Assembly: GCF_001905095.1 (NCBI RefSeq)
Contig: NZ_LWLS01000062.1
Coordinates: 81,143 to 145,142 of the forward strand
Length of the DNA stretch: 64,000 nucleotides
Origin: Micromonospora sp. CB01531
GTDB taxonomy: Bacteria > Actinomycetota > Actinomycetes > Mycobacteriales > Micromonosporaceae
Direction of reading: 5' to 3'
A model generated the notes under the pieces. That model was not told where the DNA came from. It saw only the letters and a list, made by a program, of their open reading frames with translations, and searched no databases. The stretch's first letter is position 1. Each line of letters starts with the position of its first letter. Of this stretch, positions 37,100-46,261 are shown one piece after another. Both the position numbers and the translations under genes were made by a program.

Positions 37100-38278
37100 A
37101 TGGCAAAGGGCGACCCCGGGGTCACCAGCCGCGGCCGGCGGGCCGCACCCCGTTCCAAGCGTGCCGCCGCAGCAGGCGAGCCGGAACTCGTACAGCTGCT
37201 CACGCCCGACGGCGAGCGGATCGAGAGCGCACTCGGCCCGGACGGGACCGAGTACCGCGTCGACTTCACCGACGAGGAGTACCGCGGGCTCTACCGCGAC
37301 CTCGTGCTGGTCCGCAAGCTCGACGCAGAGGCCACGGCGCTGCAGCGCCAGGGCGAGCTGGGCCTGTGGGCCAGCCTGCTGGGCCAGGAGGCGGCGCAGG
37401 TCGGCTCCGGCCGCGCGCTGCGCACCCAGGACATGGCCTTCCCCACCTACCGGGAGCACGGCGTCCTCTACTGCCGGGGCATCGACCCGATCATGCCGCT
37501 CGGCCTGTTCCGCGGCGTCGACCAGGGCGGATGGGACCCGAACGAGTTCAAGTTCAACATGTACACGATCGTCATCGGGGCGCAGACCCTCCACGCGACC
37601 GGGTACGCCATGGGTGTCGCCATGGACGGCAAGACCGGCAGCGACGACGGCGAGGCGGTGATCGCGTACTTCGGAGACGGTGCCACCAGCCAGGGCGACG
37701 TCAACGAGGCGTTCGTCTGGGCCAGCGTCTTCAACGCCCCGCTGGTCTTCTTCTGCCAGAACAACCAGTACGCCATCTCGGAGCCGCTGGAGCGGCAGAC
37801 CCGCGTCCCGCTGTACCGGCGGGCGGGCGGCTTCGGCTTCCCCGGCGTCCGGGTGGACGGCAACGACGTGCTGGCGTCGTACGCGGTGACCCGGCACGCG
37901 CTGGACACCGCGCGGCACGGCCAGGGCCCGAGCCTGATCGAGGCCTACACCTACCGGATGGGGGCGCACACCACCTCCGACGACCCGACCCGCTACCGGA
38001 TCGCCAGCGAGGTCGAGGCCTGGCGGGCCAAGGACCCGATCGCCCGGATGAAGGCGTTCCTGACCAAGCAGCAGATCGCCGACGAGTCGTTCTTCACCGA
38101 GATCGACGAGCAGGCCAAGGCCGAGTCGGTGCACCTGCGCGAGCGGGTGCTCGCCATGCCCAACCCGGAGCCGGTGACGATGTTCGACCACGTCTACCCC
38201 AACGGGTCGCCGGAGCTGGACGAGCAGCGGGCACAGTTCACGAAGTACATGGAGTCGTTCGAGGGGAGCGCGCACTGA
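37100..38278 (+). CDS. bkdA: 2-oxoacid dehydrogenase E1 component, alpha subunit
   Basis: 392 residues. It is a thiamine diphosphate enzyme of the alpha2beta2 E1 type. The ThDP motif runs from GDGATSQGD near residue 194 to the CQNN segment near 221. The preceding MAFPTYREHGVLY and the later YRMGAHTTSDDPTRYR are typical E1-alpha signatures. ATG 37100 follows GGGAGAG and skips the in-frame upstream extension. Branched-chain (bkd) and pyruvate (pdh) types are not separable by eye. Its stop overlaps the E1-beta start. Confidence 0.9.
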   Translation: MAKGDPGVTSRGRRAAPRSKRAAAAGEPELVQLLTPDGERIESALGPDGTEYRVDFTDEEYRGLYRDLVLVRKLDAEATALQRQGELGLWASLLGQEAAQVGSGRALRTQDMAFPTYREHGVLYCRGIDPIMPLGLFRGVDQGGWDPNEFKFNMYTIVIGAQTLHATGYAMGVAMDGKTGSDDGEAVIAYFGDGATSQGDVNEAFVWASVFNAPLVFFCQNNQYAISEPLERQTRVPLYRRAGGFGFPGVRVDGNDVLASYAVTRHALDTARHGQGPSLIEAYTYRMGAHTTSDDPTRYRIASEVEAWRAKDPIARMKAFLTKQQIADESFFTEIDEQAKAESVHLRERVLAMPNPEPVTMFDHVYPNGSPELDEQRAQFTKYMESFEGSAH

Positions 38279-39267
38279 TGGCCACGGAGACGCTCACCCT
38301 CGGCAAGGCCCTCAACACCGGTCTGCGCAAGGCCCTGGAGAACGACCCGAAGGTCGTAATCATGGGCGAGGACGTCGGCAAGCTCGGCGGCGTGTTCCGG
38401 ATCACCGACGGCCTGCAGAAGGACTTCGGCGACCAGCGGGTGATCGACACCCCGCTCGCCGAGTCCGGCATCATCGGCACCGCGGTCGGCCTGGCCATCC
38501 GCGGCTTCCGGCCGGTCTGCGAGATCCAGTTCGACGGCTTCGTCTACCCGGCGTACGACCAGATCGTGTCGCAGGTGGCGAAGATGCACTACCGCTCGCA
38601 GGGCAAGGTCCGGATCCCCATGGTCATCCGGATCCCGTACGGCGGCGGCATCGGCGCGGTCGAGCACCACTCGGAGTCGCCCGAGGCGTACTTCTCGCAC
38701 ACCGCCGGCCTGAAGGTGGTGACCTGCGCGAACCCCCAGGACGGCTACTCGATGATCCAGCAGGCGATCGCCTCGGACGACCCGATCGTGTTCCTGGAGC
38801 CGAAGCGCCGCTACTGGGAGAAGGGCCAGGTCGACGTGGACGCCCCGCTGGCCGAGGCGTACCCGCTGCACGCCGCCCGGGTTGCCCGGCCGGGCACCGA
38901 CGCCACCGTGCTGGCGTACGGCCCGATGGTCCGCACCGCCCTCGACGCGGCCACCGCCGCCGCCGAGGACGGCCGGGAGTTGGAGGTCATCGACCTGCGC
39001 TCGCTCTCCCCGCTGGACCTGACCTCGGCGTACGAGTCGGTGAAGCGCACCGGGCGGTGCGTGGTCGTCCACGAGGCCCCGGGCAACCTGGGCCTCGGTG
39101 CCGAGATCGCGGCGCGGATCACCGAGGAGTGCTTCTACTCCCTGGAGTCCCCGGTGCTGCGGGTCACCGGCTTCGACACCCCCTACCCGGCCGCCCGGGT
39201 GGAGGAGGAGTACCTGCCCGACCTCGACCGGGTGCTCGACGCCGTCGACCGCACCTTCGGCTGGTGA
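38278..39267 (+). CDS. bkdB: 2-oxoacid dehydrogenase E1 component, beta subunit
   Basis: 329 residues, transketolase pyrimidine-binding and C-terminal domains. Opening IMGEDVGKLGGVFRITDG and the PEAYFSHTAGLKVV stretch are E1-beta hallmarks. It forms the ThDP-binding alpha2beta2 interface. The ATG lies inside the TGATG overlap with E1-alpha, so the two subunits are coupled and made equally. An E2 gene follows immediately. No E3 gene is present in the window. Confidence 0.92.
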   Translation: MATETLTLGKALNTGLRKALENDPKVVIMGEDVGKLGGVFRITDGLQKDFGDQRVIDTPLAESGIIGTAVGLAIRGFRPVCEIQFDGFVYPAYDQIVSQVAKMHYRSQGKVRIPMVIRIPYGGGIGAVEHHSESPEAYFSHTAGLKVVTCANPQDGYSMIQQAIASDDPIVFLEPKRRYWEKGQVDVDAPLAEAYPLHAARVARPGTDATVLAYGPMVRTALDAATAAAEDGRELEVIDLRSLSPLDLTSAYESVKRTGRCVVVHEAPGNLGLGAEIAARITEECFYSLESPVLRVTGFDTPYPAARVEEEYLPDLDRVLDAVDRTFGW

Positions 39268-39272
39268 GCGCG

Positions 39273-40703
39273 ATGTCCCGGATCAAGGAGTTCAACCTCC
39301 CCGACCTGGGCGAGGGCCTGACCGAGGGCGAGATCCTCGCCTGGCTGGTCAAGGTGGGCGACGTGATCGAGCTGAACCAGCCGATCGTCGAGGTGGAGAC
39401 CGCCAAGGCGGCGGTCGAGATCCCGGCGAAGTGGGCCGGCCAGGTGCAGGCGATCTTCCACCCGGAGGGGGCCACCGTCGAGGTCGGCACCCCGATCATC
39501 GCGATCGACACCGACCCGGGTGCCGGGCCGATCGAGGAGTCCACGACCGCCGGCCTGCCCACCCCGTCGGCGGCCTCGCTGGCCGCCGTCGAGATCGCGC
39601 CCGAGGAGGGCATGGTCGAACCGGGCCTGATCGGCGGCGCGGCACCGGGCGGGCGGACCGCCGTGCTGGTCGGCTACGGCCCGCGGAACGCGCCGGCCAA
39701 GCGCCGCCCGCGCAAGGGTGTCGTCCCGACCCAGGCCGCCGCGGCCCCGGTCCAGGCCGCCCCGGTTCCGGCTCCGGTGTCGCCCGCTCCGGTGGTGAAC
39801 GGCACCGGCCGGGCCGGTGGGCCGGTGCTGGCCAAGCCGCCGGTCCGCAAGCTCGCCAAGGACCTCGGCGTCGACCTGGCCGCGCTGGCCGGCTCGGGCC
39901 CGCTGGGCTCGATCACCCGGGAGGACGTCCAGCGGGCCGCGTCGGCCCCGGCGGCGGCCGAGCCGCTGACGGTCGCGGCCCCGGCGGCCGCCAACTTCGG
40001 CGCCGACCGCGAGCAGCGCATCCCGGTCAAGGGGGTACGCAAGCTCACCGCGGAGAACATGTCCCGCTCGGCGTTCACCGCGCCGCACGTCACCGAGTTC
40101 CTGACAGTCGACGTGACCCGGGCGATGAAGGCCCTGGACCGGCTCCGCGAGCGGCGCGAGTGGCGGGACGTCCGCGTCTCGCCGCTGCTGCTGGTCGCCA
40201 AGGCGGTGCTGCTGGCGGTCAAGCGCCACCCGATGGTCAACTCGACCTGGGCCGGCGACGAGATCGTGGTGAAGGACTACGTCAACCTGGGCATCGCGGC
40301 GGCCACCGAGCGCGGCCTGATCGTGCCGAACATCAAGGACGCCGGCCGGCTCTCGCTGCGCGAGCTGGCGGACGCCCTGACCGCGCTGGTGCAGACGGCG
40401 AAGGCCGGCCGCACCTCCCCGGCCGACATGTCCGGCGGCACGCTGACCATCACCAACGTCGGCGTCTTCGGCGTCGACACCGGTACGCCGATCCTGCCCC
40501 CGGGCGAGTCGGCCATCCTCGCCTTCGGGGCCGTACGTGAGCTGCCGTGGGTACACAAGGGCAAGGTCAAGCCGCGCCTGGTCACCACGCTGGGCCTCTC
40601 CTTCGACCACCGGATCATCGACGGCGAGCTGGGCTCGAAGTTCCTCCGCGACATCGGGGACTTCCTGGCCGATCCGGAGGCGGCGCTGCTCGCCTGGACC
40701 TGA
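39273..40703 (+). CDS. bkdC: 2-oxoacid dehydrogenase E2 acyltransferase
   Basis: 476 residues. A single lipoyl domain with lipoylated Lys near residue 46 (VETAKAAVEIP) is followed by a Pro/Ala linker. The peripheral subunit-binding domain (about 187-222: KLAKDLGVDLAALAGSGPLG) comes next, then the catalytic acyltransferase domain ending in DHRIIDG near 447 (active-site His). The GTG at 39264, overlapping the E1-beta stop by 4 nt, is an alternative start. ATG 39273 is preferred for its GGTGAG leader. Confidence 0.92.
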   Translation: MSRIKEFNLPDLGEGLTEGEILAWLVKVGDVIELNQPIVEVETAKAAVEIPAKWAGQVQAIFHPEGATVEVGTPIIAIDTDPGAGPIEESTTAGLPTPSAASLAAVEIAPEEGMVEPGLIGGAAPGGRTAVLVGYGPRNAPAKRRPRKGVVPTQAAAAPVQAAPVPAPVSPAPVVNGTGRAGGPVLAKPPVRKLAKDLGVDLAALAGSGPLGSITREDVQRAASAPAAAEPLTVAAPAAANFGADREQRIPVKGVRKLTAENMSRSAFTAPHVTEFLTVDVTRAMKALDRLRERREWRDVRVSPLLLVAKAVLLAVKRHPMVNSTWAGDEIVVKDYVNLGIAAATERGLIVPNIKDAGRLSLRELADALTALVQTAKAGRTSPADMSGGTLTITNVGVFGVDTGTPILPPGESAILAFGAVRELPWVHKGKVKPRLVTTLGLSFDHRIIDGELGSKFLRDIGDFLADPEAALLAWT

Positions 40704-40718
40704 CGGTCCACGACACCA

Positions 40719-40768
40719 GGCAACGGCCGGTGTGCCACGGGTGAACGCCCGGCACACCGGCCGTTGCC
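40719..40768 (+). terminator. Terminator of the dehydrogenase operon
   Basis: A perfect 18-bp stem (GGCAACGGCCGGTGTGCC) with a 14-nt loop, starting 16 nt after the E2 stop. Confidence 0.82.
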
Positions 40769-40928
40769 GTTGGGGAGACGAAATCGTCGGCAACGGAAGG
40801 GCGGCAGCCTACGATCCTTCGGCACGTGGCTCAGCTCACCTAATAATCGATGGAAGTTGGCCGCGTTACGTGCTTCAATAAGAGACATCAAGGGGCTGAC
40901 AACCGAATAGCCAGGAGGAGAGACCCAG

Positions 40929-41066
40929 ATGAGCATGATCAAGCGAATCCGCACCCGCCGCGACGCCAACCGCCGCGCCCGCGCCATCGAGCAGGCGCTG
41001 CGCTCCGCCAACTCGCCCGCGGTCCGCGAGGAGCTTCTCGCCATCGCCCAGCGTCACATGAGCTGA
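40929..41066 (+). CDS. 45-residue basic helical protein
   Basis: A short reading frame ending MS, with a very strong leader (AGGAGGAG, 8 nt before the ATG) and a strong terminator 32 nt after the stop. Arg-rich (MIKRIRTRRDANRRARAI) with an amphipathic helix. Its tight transcription signals argue that it is real despite its size. The family is recognised as a small actinobacterial protein, but the function is unknown. Confidence 0.82.
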   Translation: MSMIKRIRTRRDANRRARAIEQALRSANSPAVREELLAIAQRHMS

Positions 41067-41097
41067 CGCCCCCCAACTTTCCTCACCTCCTCCAGTT

Positions 41098-41132
41098 CGA
41101 AGACCCGCCCGGTCAACCCGGGCGGGTCTTCG
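41098..41132 (+). terminator. Intrinsic terminator of the 45-residue gene
   Basis: A perfect 15-bp stem (CGAAGACCCGCCCGG) with a 5-nt loop and GCGTTTC following. It is the clearest rho-independent terminator in the window. Confidence 0.85.
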
Positions 41133-41415
41133 GCGTTTCACATCGATTGACACCGGGATTCCACCTCGCCGCACCGCCCGGTACGGTGGGGCTCGGTCGC
41201 CACCCGCCCACCGCCGGACCGATCGCACCAACAGAAACCGATCGACAACATCCGGTCACGGCAAGTGACGACCGGGGCTCCCCCAGGCGCCTCCCGGCGG
41301 CCACCCGATACGGTGCGGGGAGCCCGCACGGCCGGTTACCCGCCGGCAACGCCGGCAACCGGCCGACGGTCCCGATCGGTATCGGTGGCCGACATGTGAT
41401 GGAGGAGGCGTACCC

Positions 41416-43971
41416 ATGACGTCCGAGGCCCCGAACCGCCCAGGCCAGGAGCCGGGCGAGGCGTCGTCGGGCGCCGGCGGACCGGCACCGTACGGCGACC
41501 ATCCGGCGCAGCAGGGCAACGGGTACGGCGGAGCTCCCGACCTCGGCTGGGCACCGCCGCCGCCGGCCGGGCGGCCCGCCCCGTCGGCCCCCGCCTGGGG
41601 CGCACCGGACGACCAACCTGCCGCCTGGGCGCCACCGGGTGGCCAGGCCACCGGCCGGGCCACCGCGCAGGTGCCGCCGCCCGCCGAAGGTTGGGGTGGC
41701 CCCGCGCAGCCGGGCTGGGGAGCCCAGGAGCCGGGCACGCCTGCCTGGACCGCCAGCCCGCAGGCTGCCTCCCCCGAGCAGGGCGCGCCCGCCTGGGCCG
41801 CCGGCCCGTCGAATGCTTCCGCCGAGCCCGGCCCACCCGCCTGGGGGGCCACGCCGGGCGGGCCCGCCTGGGCCGCCGCCGCTCCGCCGGCCGGTTCGCC
41901 CGGCGAGCAGCCGGCCTGGGCGCAGTCCGGCGAGGCGGGCACCCGCGGCGCCGCCTCGGCCACCGCCCCGCACGAGGCGTGGGCCACCGGCCAGCAGGAC
42001 GACGACCCGGCGCGCTCGGACGGCTGGCCCGCCGCGACCGGCCCGCAGGACGACCGCTCCGGCGGCTGGGCCGTCGGGACCGGCGCCCAGCAGCAGGACG
42101 ACGCGAACCGCTCGGGCGGCTGGGGCGCGGCCCCGCAGGAAAACCAGCCGGCCTGGGGCCAGCCGGCCGAGCACCCCGCCCCCGCCTGGTCGCCCGCCGA
42201 GCCGCCCGCCCGCGCCACCGCCAAGGTCTCCGTACCGGGTGCGCCGGCCGAGAACGCCTGGCCCGGCCAGGACGACCCGGCCCACTCGGGCGGCTGGGAC
42301 ACCGGAGCGGCCGCCCCGCACGACGAGCCGGACCGGTCCGGCGGCTGGGCCGCCGGCCGAGCCGCCGAGGCCGGCCAGCAGCCCGGCTGGGCCTCCGCCG
42401 CCGTCCCGCCGCCCGGCGACCGGCCCGAGTCCGGGGCCTGGCCGTCGGCGGAGTCGCCGGCCCGGGCCAGCGCCTCGGTCCCGCCCCCCGACTCGCCGGC
42501 CTGGGGCGACAACCAGGACGGCCCCGCATCGTGGACGCCCGAACGGCCGCCCATTCCGGACGCCGAACCGTGGGCGCCCGGCGAGGCGTGGGGCCGGGCT
42601 GCCGAGGCCCAGCCCGAGGAGCCGCCGATCTACCAGCCGGCCCCCGGTCCCGGCATCTCCCCGGCCAACGCCGTGCCCCTCCCGCCGCAGGAGCAGCGGG
42701 TGCCGGGCGCCGCGCTGGCCGCGGCGCCGCCCGCCGACTACCTGCCGCCCGCGCAGTTCGCCCCGGCCGACCGGGACCCGTACGAGGCGGAGCAGTCGGG
42801 CGGCTGGGGTGCGCCGGAATCGGCGCACGACGAGCACCAGTCGCCGGCCGGGCCGGTGGTGCCGGGCCCGCGTACCTCACCGGAGGCAGGCGGTCACGTC
42901 TCCGCCAGCGCCTCGGTGCCGGTGACCAGCCGCGTGACGCCCCCAGCCGACCAGGCCCTGCACGCGGCCGGCGTGCCGGCCCCGCAGCCCAGGGTGTACG
43001 GCCGGCCCACCCGCCCCGAGCCGGAGGAAGCCCCCGGAGCGGACCGCTTCCCGGAGCCGGGCCCGCGCTTCGACGAGCACGGCCCGCTGTCGCGGACGGA
43101 CGAGCCGGACCATCCGCACGGCTTCGCCGCGGCGCCCCCGGTGCCGTCCGCCCCGCCGTCCTCGCCCGCTGCCCCGCCGCCGTTCCCGCCCGGCGTGCCG
43201 TCCTTCGCCAACCCGCCCGGCAGCACCCGCCCGGTGAACGGGGTGCACCCGCCGAGCGACGGGCACGCCGGCGGTCACCCCGACCCGTACGGCCCTCCCG
43301 GCGGTCACCCCGACCCGTACGGCCCTCCCGGCGGTCACCCCGACCCGTTCGGCGGCACCGGCCCGAGTGACCCGTACGGCGGACCCGGCGGTCCGCACGA
43401 CCCATTCGGCGGGTCGCCCGCCGGGCCGGGTGACCCGTACGGCGCGCCGGGAGGCGGTCGCGCGGCGGTTGCCGCACCGGGGCAGGGACCAATGGGCGAA
43501 CCGGGCCCGGGCGGGTTCCCGCCCCCGTTCCCGCCGCCGCCCCAGCAGGCGCCGCCAGCCTGGCAGCAGGGCCCGGCCAACGAGCCGGAGCAGGGCCGCT
43601 TCGACGCGTTCAAGCCGGATGCCGAGCCGAAGACCGAGGCGCCCACGCCGAAGGTCCGCAACGGCCGGGTGCTGGCGGTCGTGCTGATCGCGGCGGTGCT
43701 GATCCTCGCCGTCCCGCTCGGCCTGCTCACCCTGCTCGGCAAGATCGGCGGGGACAACAAGCCGGCCGGGTTCGACCCGGCCGTGGGCTCCTGCGTCAAG
43801 CAGTCCGGCGCCAACGGCGCCGCGGCCGCCGACTGCGGCGAGCAGGGCGCGTTCACGGTCGCTCAGAAGGTCGACGCCAAGGAGAAGTGCGCCGACCCGA
43901 CGCAGCCGCACGTGGTGCTCTCCGGCGACGGGGCGAACCGGGTGCTCTGCCTCAAGCCGGCCGGTAAGTAG
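41416..43971 (+). CDS. Large low-complexity membrane protein with C-terminal Cys domain
   Basis: 851 residues after a GGAGGAGG leader. Residues 1-720 are Pro/Ala/Gly/Trp-rich and disordered, with many GGW and PAW units. A tandem HPDPYGPPGG repeat lies near 618-645. One helix (VLAVVLIAAVLILAVPLGLL, about 753-775) anchors the protein. The small exterior tail has four Cys (SCVKQS, ADCGEQ, KCADP, LCLKP), probably two disulphides. The N-terminus is cytosolic by the positive-inside rule. It may be a scaffold or a sensor of the envelope; the function is not known. Confidence 0.82.
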   Translation: MTSEAPNRPGQEPGEASSGAGGPAPYGDHPAQQGNGYGGAPDLGWAPPPPAGRPAPSAPAWGAPDDQPAAWAPPGGQATGRATAQVPPPAEGWGGPAQPGWGAQEPGTPAWTASPQAASPEQGAPAWAAGPSNASAEPGPPAWGATPGGPAWAAAAPPAGSPGEQPAWAQSGEAGTRGAASATAPHEAWATGQQDDDPARSDGWPAATGPQDDRSGGWAVGTGAQQQDDANRSGGWGAAPQENQPAWGQPAEHPAPAWSPAEPPARATAKVSVPGAPAENAWPGQDDPAHSGGWDTGAAAPHDEPDRSGGWAAGRAAEAGQQPGWASAAVPPPGDRPESGAWPSAESPARASASVPPPDSPAWGDNQDGPASWTPERPPIPDAEPWAPGEAWGRAAEAQPEEPPIYQPAPGPGISPANAVPLPPQEQRVPGAALAAAPPADYLPPAQFAPADRDPYEAEQSGGWGAPESAHDEHQSPAGPVVPGPRTSPEAGGHVSASASVPVTSRVTPPADQALHAAGVPAPQPRVYGRPTRPEPEEAPGADRFPEPGPRFDEHGPLSRTDEPDHPHGFAAAPPVPSAPPSSPAAPPPFPPGVPSFANPPGSTRPVNGVHPPSDGHAGGHPDPYGPPGGHPDPYGPPGGHPDPFGGTGPSDPYGGPGGPHDPFGGSPAGPGDPYGAPGGGRAAVAAPGQGPMGEPGPGGFPPPFPPPPQQAPPAWQQGPANEPEQGRFDAFKPDAEPKTEAPTPKVRNGRVLAVVLIAAVLILAVPLGLLTLLGKIGGDNKPAGFDPAVGSCVKQSGANGAAAADCGEQGAFTVAQKVDAKEKCADPTQPHVVLSGDGANRVLCLKPAGK
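43270..43347 (+). repeat. Tandem 30-bp repeat inside the low-complexity gene
   Basis: Two perfect copies starting at 43270 and 43300, then a third, partial copy that diverges near its end. Each encodes one ten-residue GGHPDPYGPP unit. It is in frame and therefore a slippage or expansion hotspot. Confidence 0.85.
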
Positions 43972-43980
43972 CAACTGTCC

Positions 43981-44016
43981 GACGGCGGGGTCACGGTGGT
44001 CCGTGGCCCCGCCGTC
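43981..44016 (+). terminator. Terminator after the low-complexity gene
   Basis: Stem GACGGCGGGGTCACGG pairs with its complement with one mismatch; 4-nt loop. Confidence 0.75.
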
Positions 44017-44315
44017 GTCCGTTCCGGATGTGATCCACCCCGCTAAATCCGGCCGTTGTGGTCCGCTCGATGCCGCTCGCGGTGACCGTGCGCCGCGTCG
44101 AGGCCGTCGGCGAGCGGCGCAACGTCGAGCGGACGGCGATCGTCGGCGTCGGCGACCTCTCGGCCCCGGTCGGCCCGCTGGAGGTCTACCGCCTCCGCGA
44201 CGGCCGCTACCGCACCTCGTCGGCGGCGCTGGTGCTTGGCCAGGCTGTCTCCCGCGTGCCGTTGCCTGCACCACGTCGCGCGGGGTGGGCTCCGATGGTG
44301 CGGCAAGATGGAGTC
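44017..44315. other. Open but probably non-coding stretch upstream of the thioredoxin-NHL gene
   Basis: The frame of the downstream gene stays open to 44058 here. The sentence LEVYRLRDGRYR near 44180-44215 recalls the tail of Uma2-family nucleases, so a gene remnant is possible. No start signal supports an extended protein. Confidence 0.45.
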
Positions 44316-46151
44316 ATGGCACCTCGAGTACGTGCGCCCGAGCTGCGCGGTCGTCGTTGGCTCAACACCGGAGGCCGCGACCTCTCGCTCGCCGACCTCC
44401 GAGGTCGTATCACCGTCTTAGACTTCTGGACCTTCTGCTGCATCAACTGCCTGCACGTGCTCGACGAGCTGCGCCCGCTCGAGGAGAAGTACGGCGACGT
44501 CCTGGTCGTGATCGGCGTGCACTCGCCGAAGTTCGAGCACGAGAAGGACCCGGAGGCGCTCGCGGCGGCCGTCGAGCGGTACGGCGTGCACCACCCGGTG
44601 CTCGACGACCCCGAGCTGGACATGTGGCAGCAGTACGCGGCCAAGGCCTGGCCGACGCTCTCGGTGGTCGACCCCGAGGGGTACGTGGTCGCCACCATGG
44701 CCGGCGAGGGGCACGCCGAGGGGCTGGCCAGGCTGATCGACGAGCTGATCGCCACCCACGAGGCGAAGGGCACCCTGCACCGGGGCGAGGGCCCGTACGT
44801 GCCGCCGGCCGAACCGGAGACGGCACTGCGCTTCCCCGGCAAGGCCGTCGTGCTCGACGGTGGCAACCTGCTGGTCTCCGACTCGGCCCGGCACTCCCTG
44901 GTCGAGCTGGCCTCGGACGGCGAGAAGGTGCTCCGCCGGATCGGTTCGGGCCCGCGGGGAGCCGACGACGGCCCGGCGGAGAGTGCCACCTTCTCCGAGC
45001 CGCAGGGGCTCTGCCTGCTTCCCGGGCACGTCGCCGAGGTGGCTGGGTATGACCTGGTCGTCGCGGACACCGTCAACCATCTGCTGCGCGGCGTGAAGCT
45101 GGCCACCGGCGAGGTGGTCACGGTCGCCGGCACCGGGCGGCAGTGGCGCTCGACGGTCGACGACCACGCCCACGACGCACTTTCGGTCGACCTCTCCTCG
45201 CCCTGGGACGTCGCCTGGTACGACGACAAGGTCGTCATCGCCATGGCCGGCATCCATCAGCTCTGGTGGTTCGACCCGATCAAGCGGACCGCCGGCATGT
45301 ACGCCGGCACCACGGTCGAGGCGCTGCGCGACGGTCCGCTGCCGGACGTCTGGATGGCCCAGCCCTCCGGCCTCTCGGTCTCGGCGGACGGCACCCGGCT
45401 GTGGATCGCCGACAGCGAGACCAGCGCCGTCCGCTACGTCGAGAACGGGGTGATGCACACCTCCGTCGGGCAGGGACTCTTCGACTTCGGCCACGTCGAC
45501 GGCCCGGCCGACCGGGCGTTGCTCCAGCATCCACTGGGGGTGTGCGCGCTGCCCGACGGTTCGGTGCTGATCGCCGACACGTACAACGGCGCGGTGCGCC
45601 GCTTCGATCCGGAGACCGAGCAGGTCGCCACGGTGGCGGACGGGCTGGCCGAGCCGAGCGACGTGGTGCTCACCGCCGAGGGCGAGGTGCTGGTGGTCGA
45701 GTCGGCCGCGCACCGGCTGACCCGCTTGGCCCCGGGGGCGCTCACTGCGGCCGGCGCGAACACCGTGGACGGCCCGCGGCACAAGCTGGAGCGCAAGCCC
45801 ACTGACGTGGCGGCCGGCGAGCTGACCCTCGACGTGATCTTCACGCCCGCGCCGGGGCAGAAGCTGGACGAGACGTACGGCCCGTCGACCCGACTGGTGG
45901 TGTCGGCCTCCCCGCCGGAGCTGCTGGTCGAGGGGGCCGGGACGACCACCGACCTGTCCCGCCGGCTGGTGCTGAACGGTGCCGTCGCGCAGGGCGTGCT
46001 CCAGGTGACCGCCCAGGCGGCCACCTGCGACGCGGACGTCGAGCACGCGGCCTGCCACCTGACCCGGCAGGACTGGGGCGTACCGGTGCGGGTGGTCGAC
46101 GGCGGCACCACCCGCCTCCCGCTGATCCTCCGCGGCCTCGACGAGGCCTGA
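44316..46151 (+). CDS. Thioredoxin-like protein with NHL-repeat beta-propeller
   Basis: 611 residues. The N-terminal thioredoxin fold has FWTFCCINCLHVLDEL near residue 33, with CxxC in the redox position, and about 110 further residues. An NHL propeller follows (about 160-460, units like VADTVNHLLRGVKLATG and IADTYNGAVRRFDP). The C-terminal 130 residues form a beta-rich domain. It resembles NHLRC2-type proteins. The ATG start at 44316 is preferred because the conserved VRAPEL-RG-WLNTGG opening follows directly. No signal peptide is visible, so it is probably cytosolic. Confidence 0.86.
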   Translation: MAPRVRAPELRGRRWLNTGGRDLSLADLRGRITVLDFWTFCCINCLHVLDELRPLEEKYGDVLVVIGVHSPKFEHEKDPEALAAAVERYGVHHPVLDDPELDMWQQYAAKAWPTLSVVDPEGYVVATMAGEGHAEGLARLIDELIATHEAKGTLHRGEGPYVPPAEPETALRFPGKAVVLDGGNLLVSDSARHSLVELASDGEKVLRRIGSGPRGADDGPAESATFSEPQGLCLLPGHVAEVAGYDLVVADTVNHLLRGVKLATGEVVTVAGTGRQWRSTVDDHAHDALSVDLSSPWDVAWYDDKVVIAMAGIHQLWWFDPIKRTAGMYAGTTVEALRDGPLPDVWMAQPSGLSVSADGTRLWIADSETSAVRYVENGVMHTSVGQGLFDFGHVDGPADRALLQHPLGVCALPDGSVLIADTYNGAVRRFDPETEQVATVADGLAEPSDVVLTAEGEVLVVESAAHRLTRLAPGALTAAGANTVDGPRHKLERKPTDVAAGELTLDVIFTPAPGQKLDETYGPSTRLVVSASPPELLVEGAGTTTDLSRRLVLNGAVAQGVLQVTAQAATCDADVEHAACHLTRQDWGVPVRVVDGGTTRLPLILRGLDEA

Positions 46152-46158
46152 CCGCGCC

Positions 46159-46238
46159 CAAGATCCGCGCAGTTTCCCGGAAACTGTCGCCTCCTCGCGT
46201 GCTGAGGGGACTCTTTCCCTGACGTTGCGCGAATCTTG
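46159..46238. repeat. Dispersed intergenic repeat, copy 2
   Basis: Outer arms CAAGATCCGCGCA and TGCGCGAATCTTG pair over 13 bp with one mismatch. An inner perfect dyad GTTTCCCGGAAAC lies next to the left arm. The core aligns to copy 1 at 35823 without gaps. Confidence 0.7.
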
Positions 46239-46261
46239 ACGCGGGCGACGGGCGACGGGGG

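Noticed and set aside
43270..43347. CRISPR or intergenic tandem repeat
   Set aside because: It lies wholly inside a coding frame and keeps the frame.
41336..43492. 718-residue open frame on the minus strand
   Set aside because: It is antisense to the low-complexity gene; Pro/Ala-rich codons on one strand give open frames on the other.
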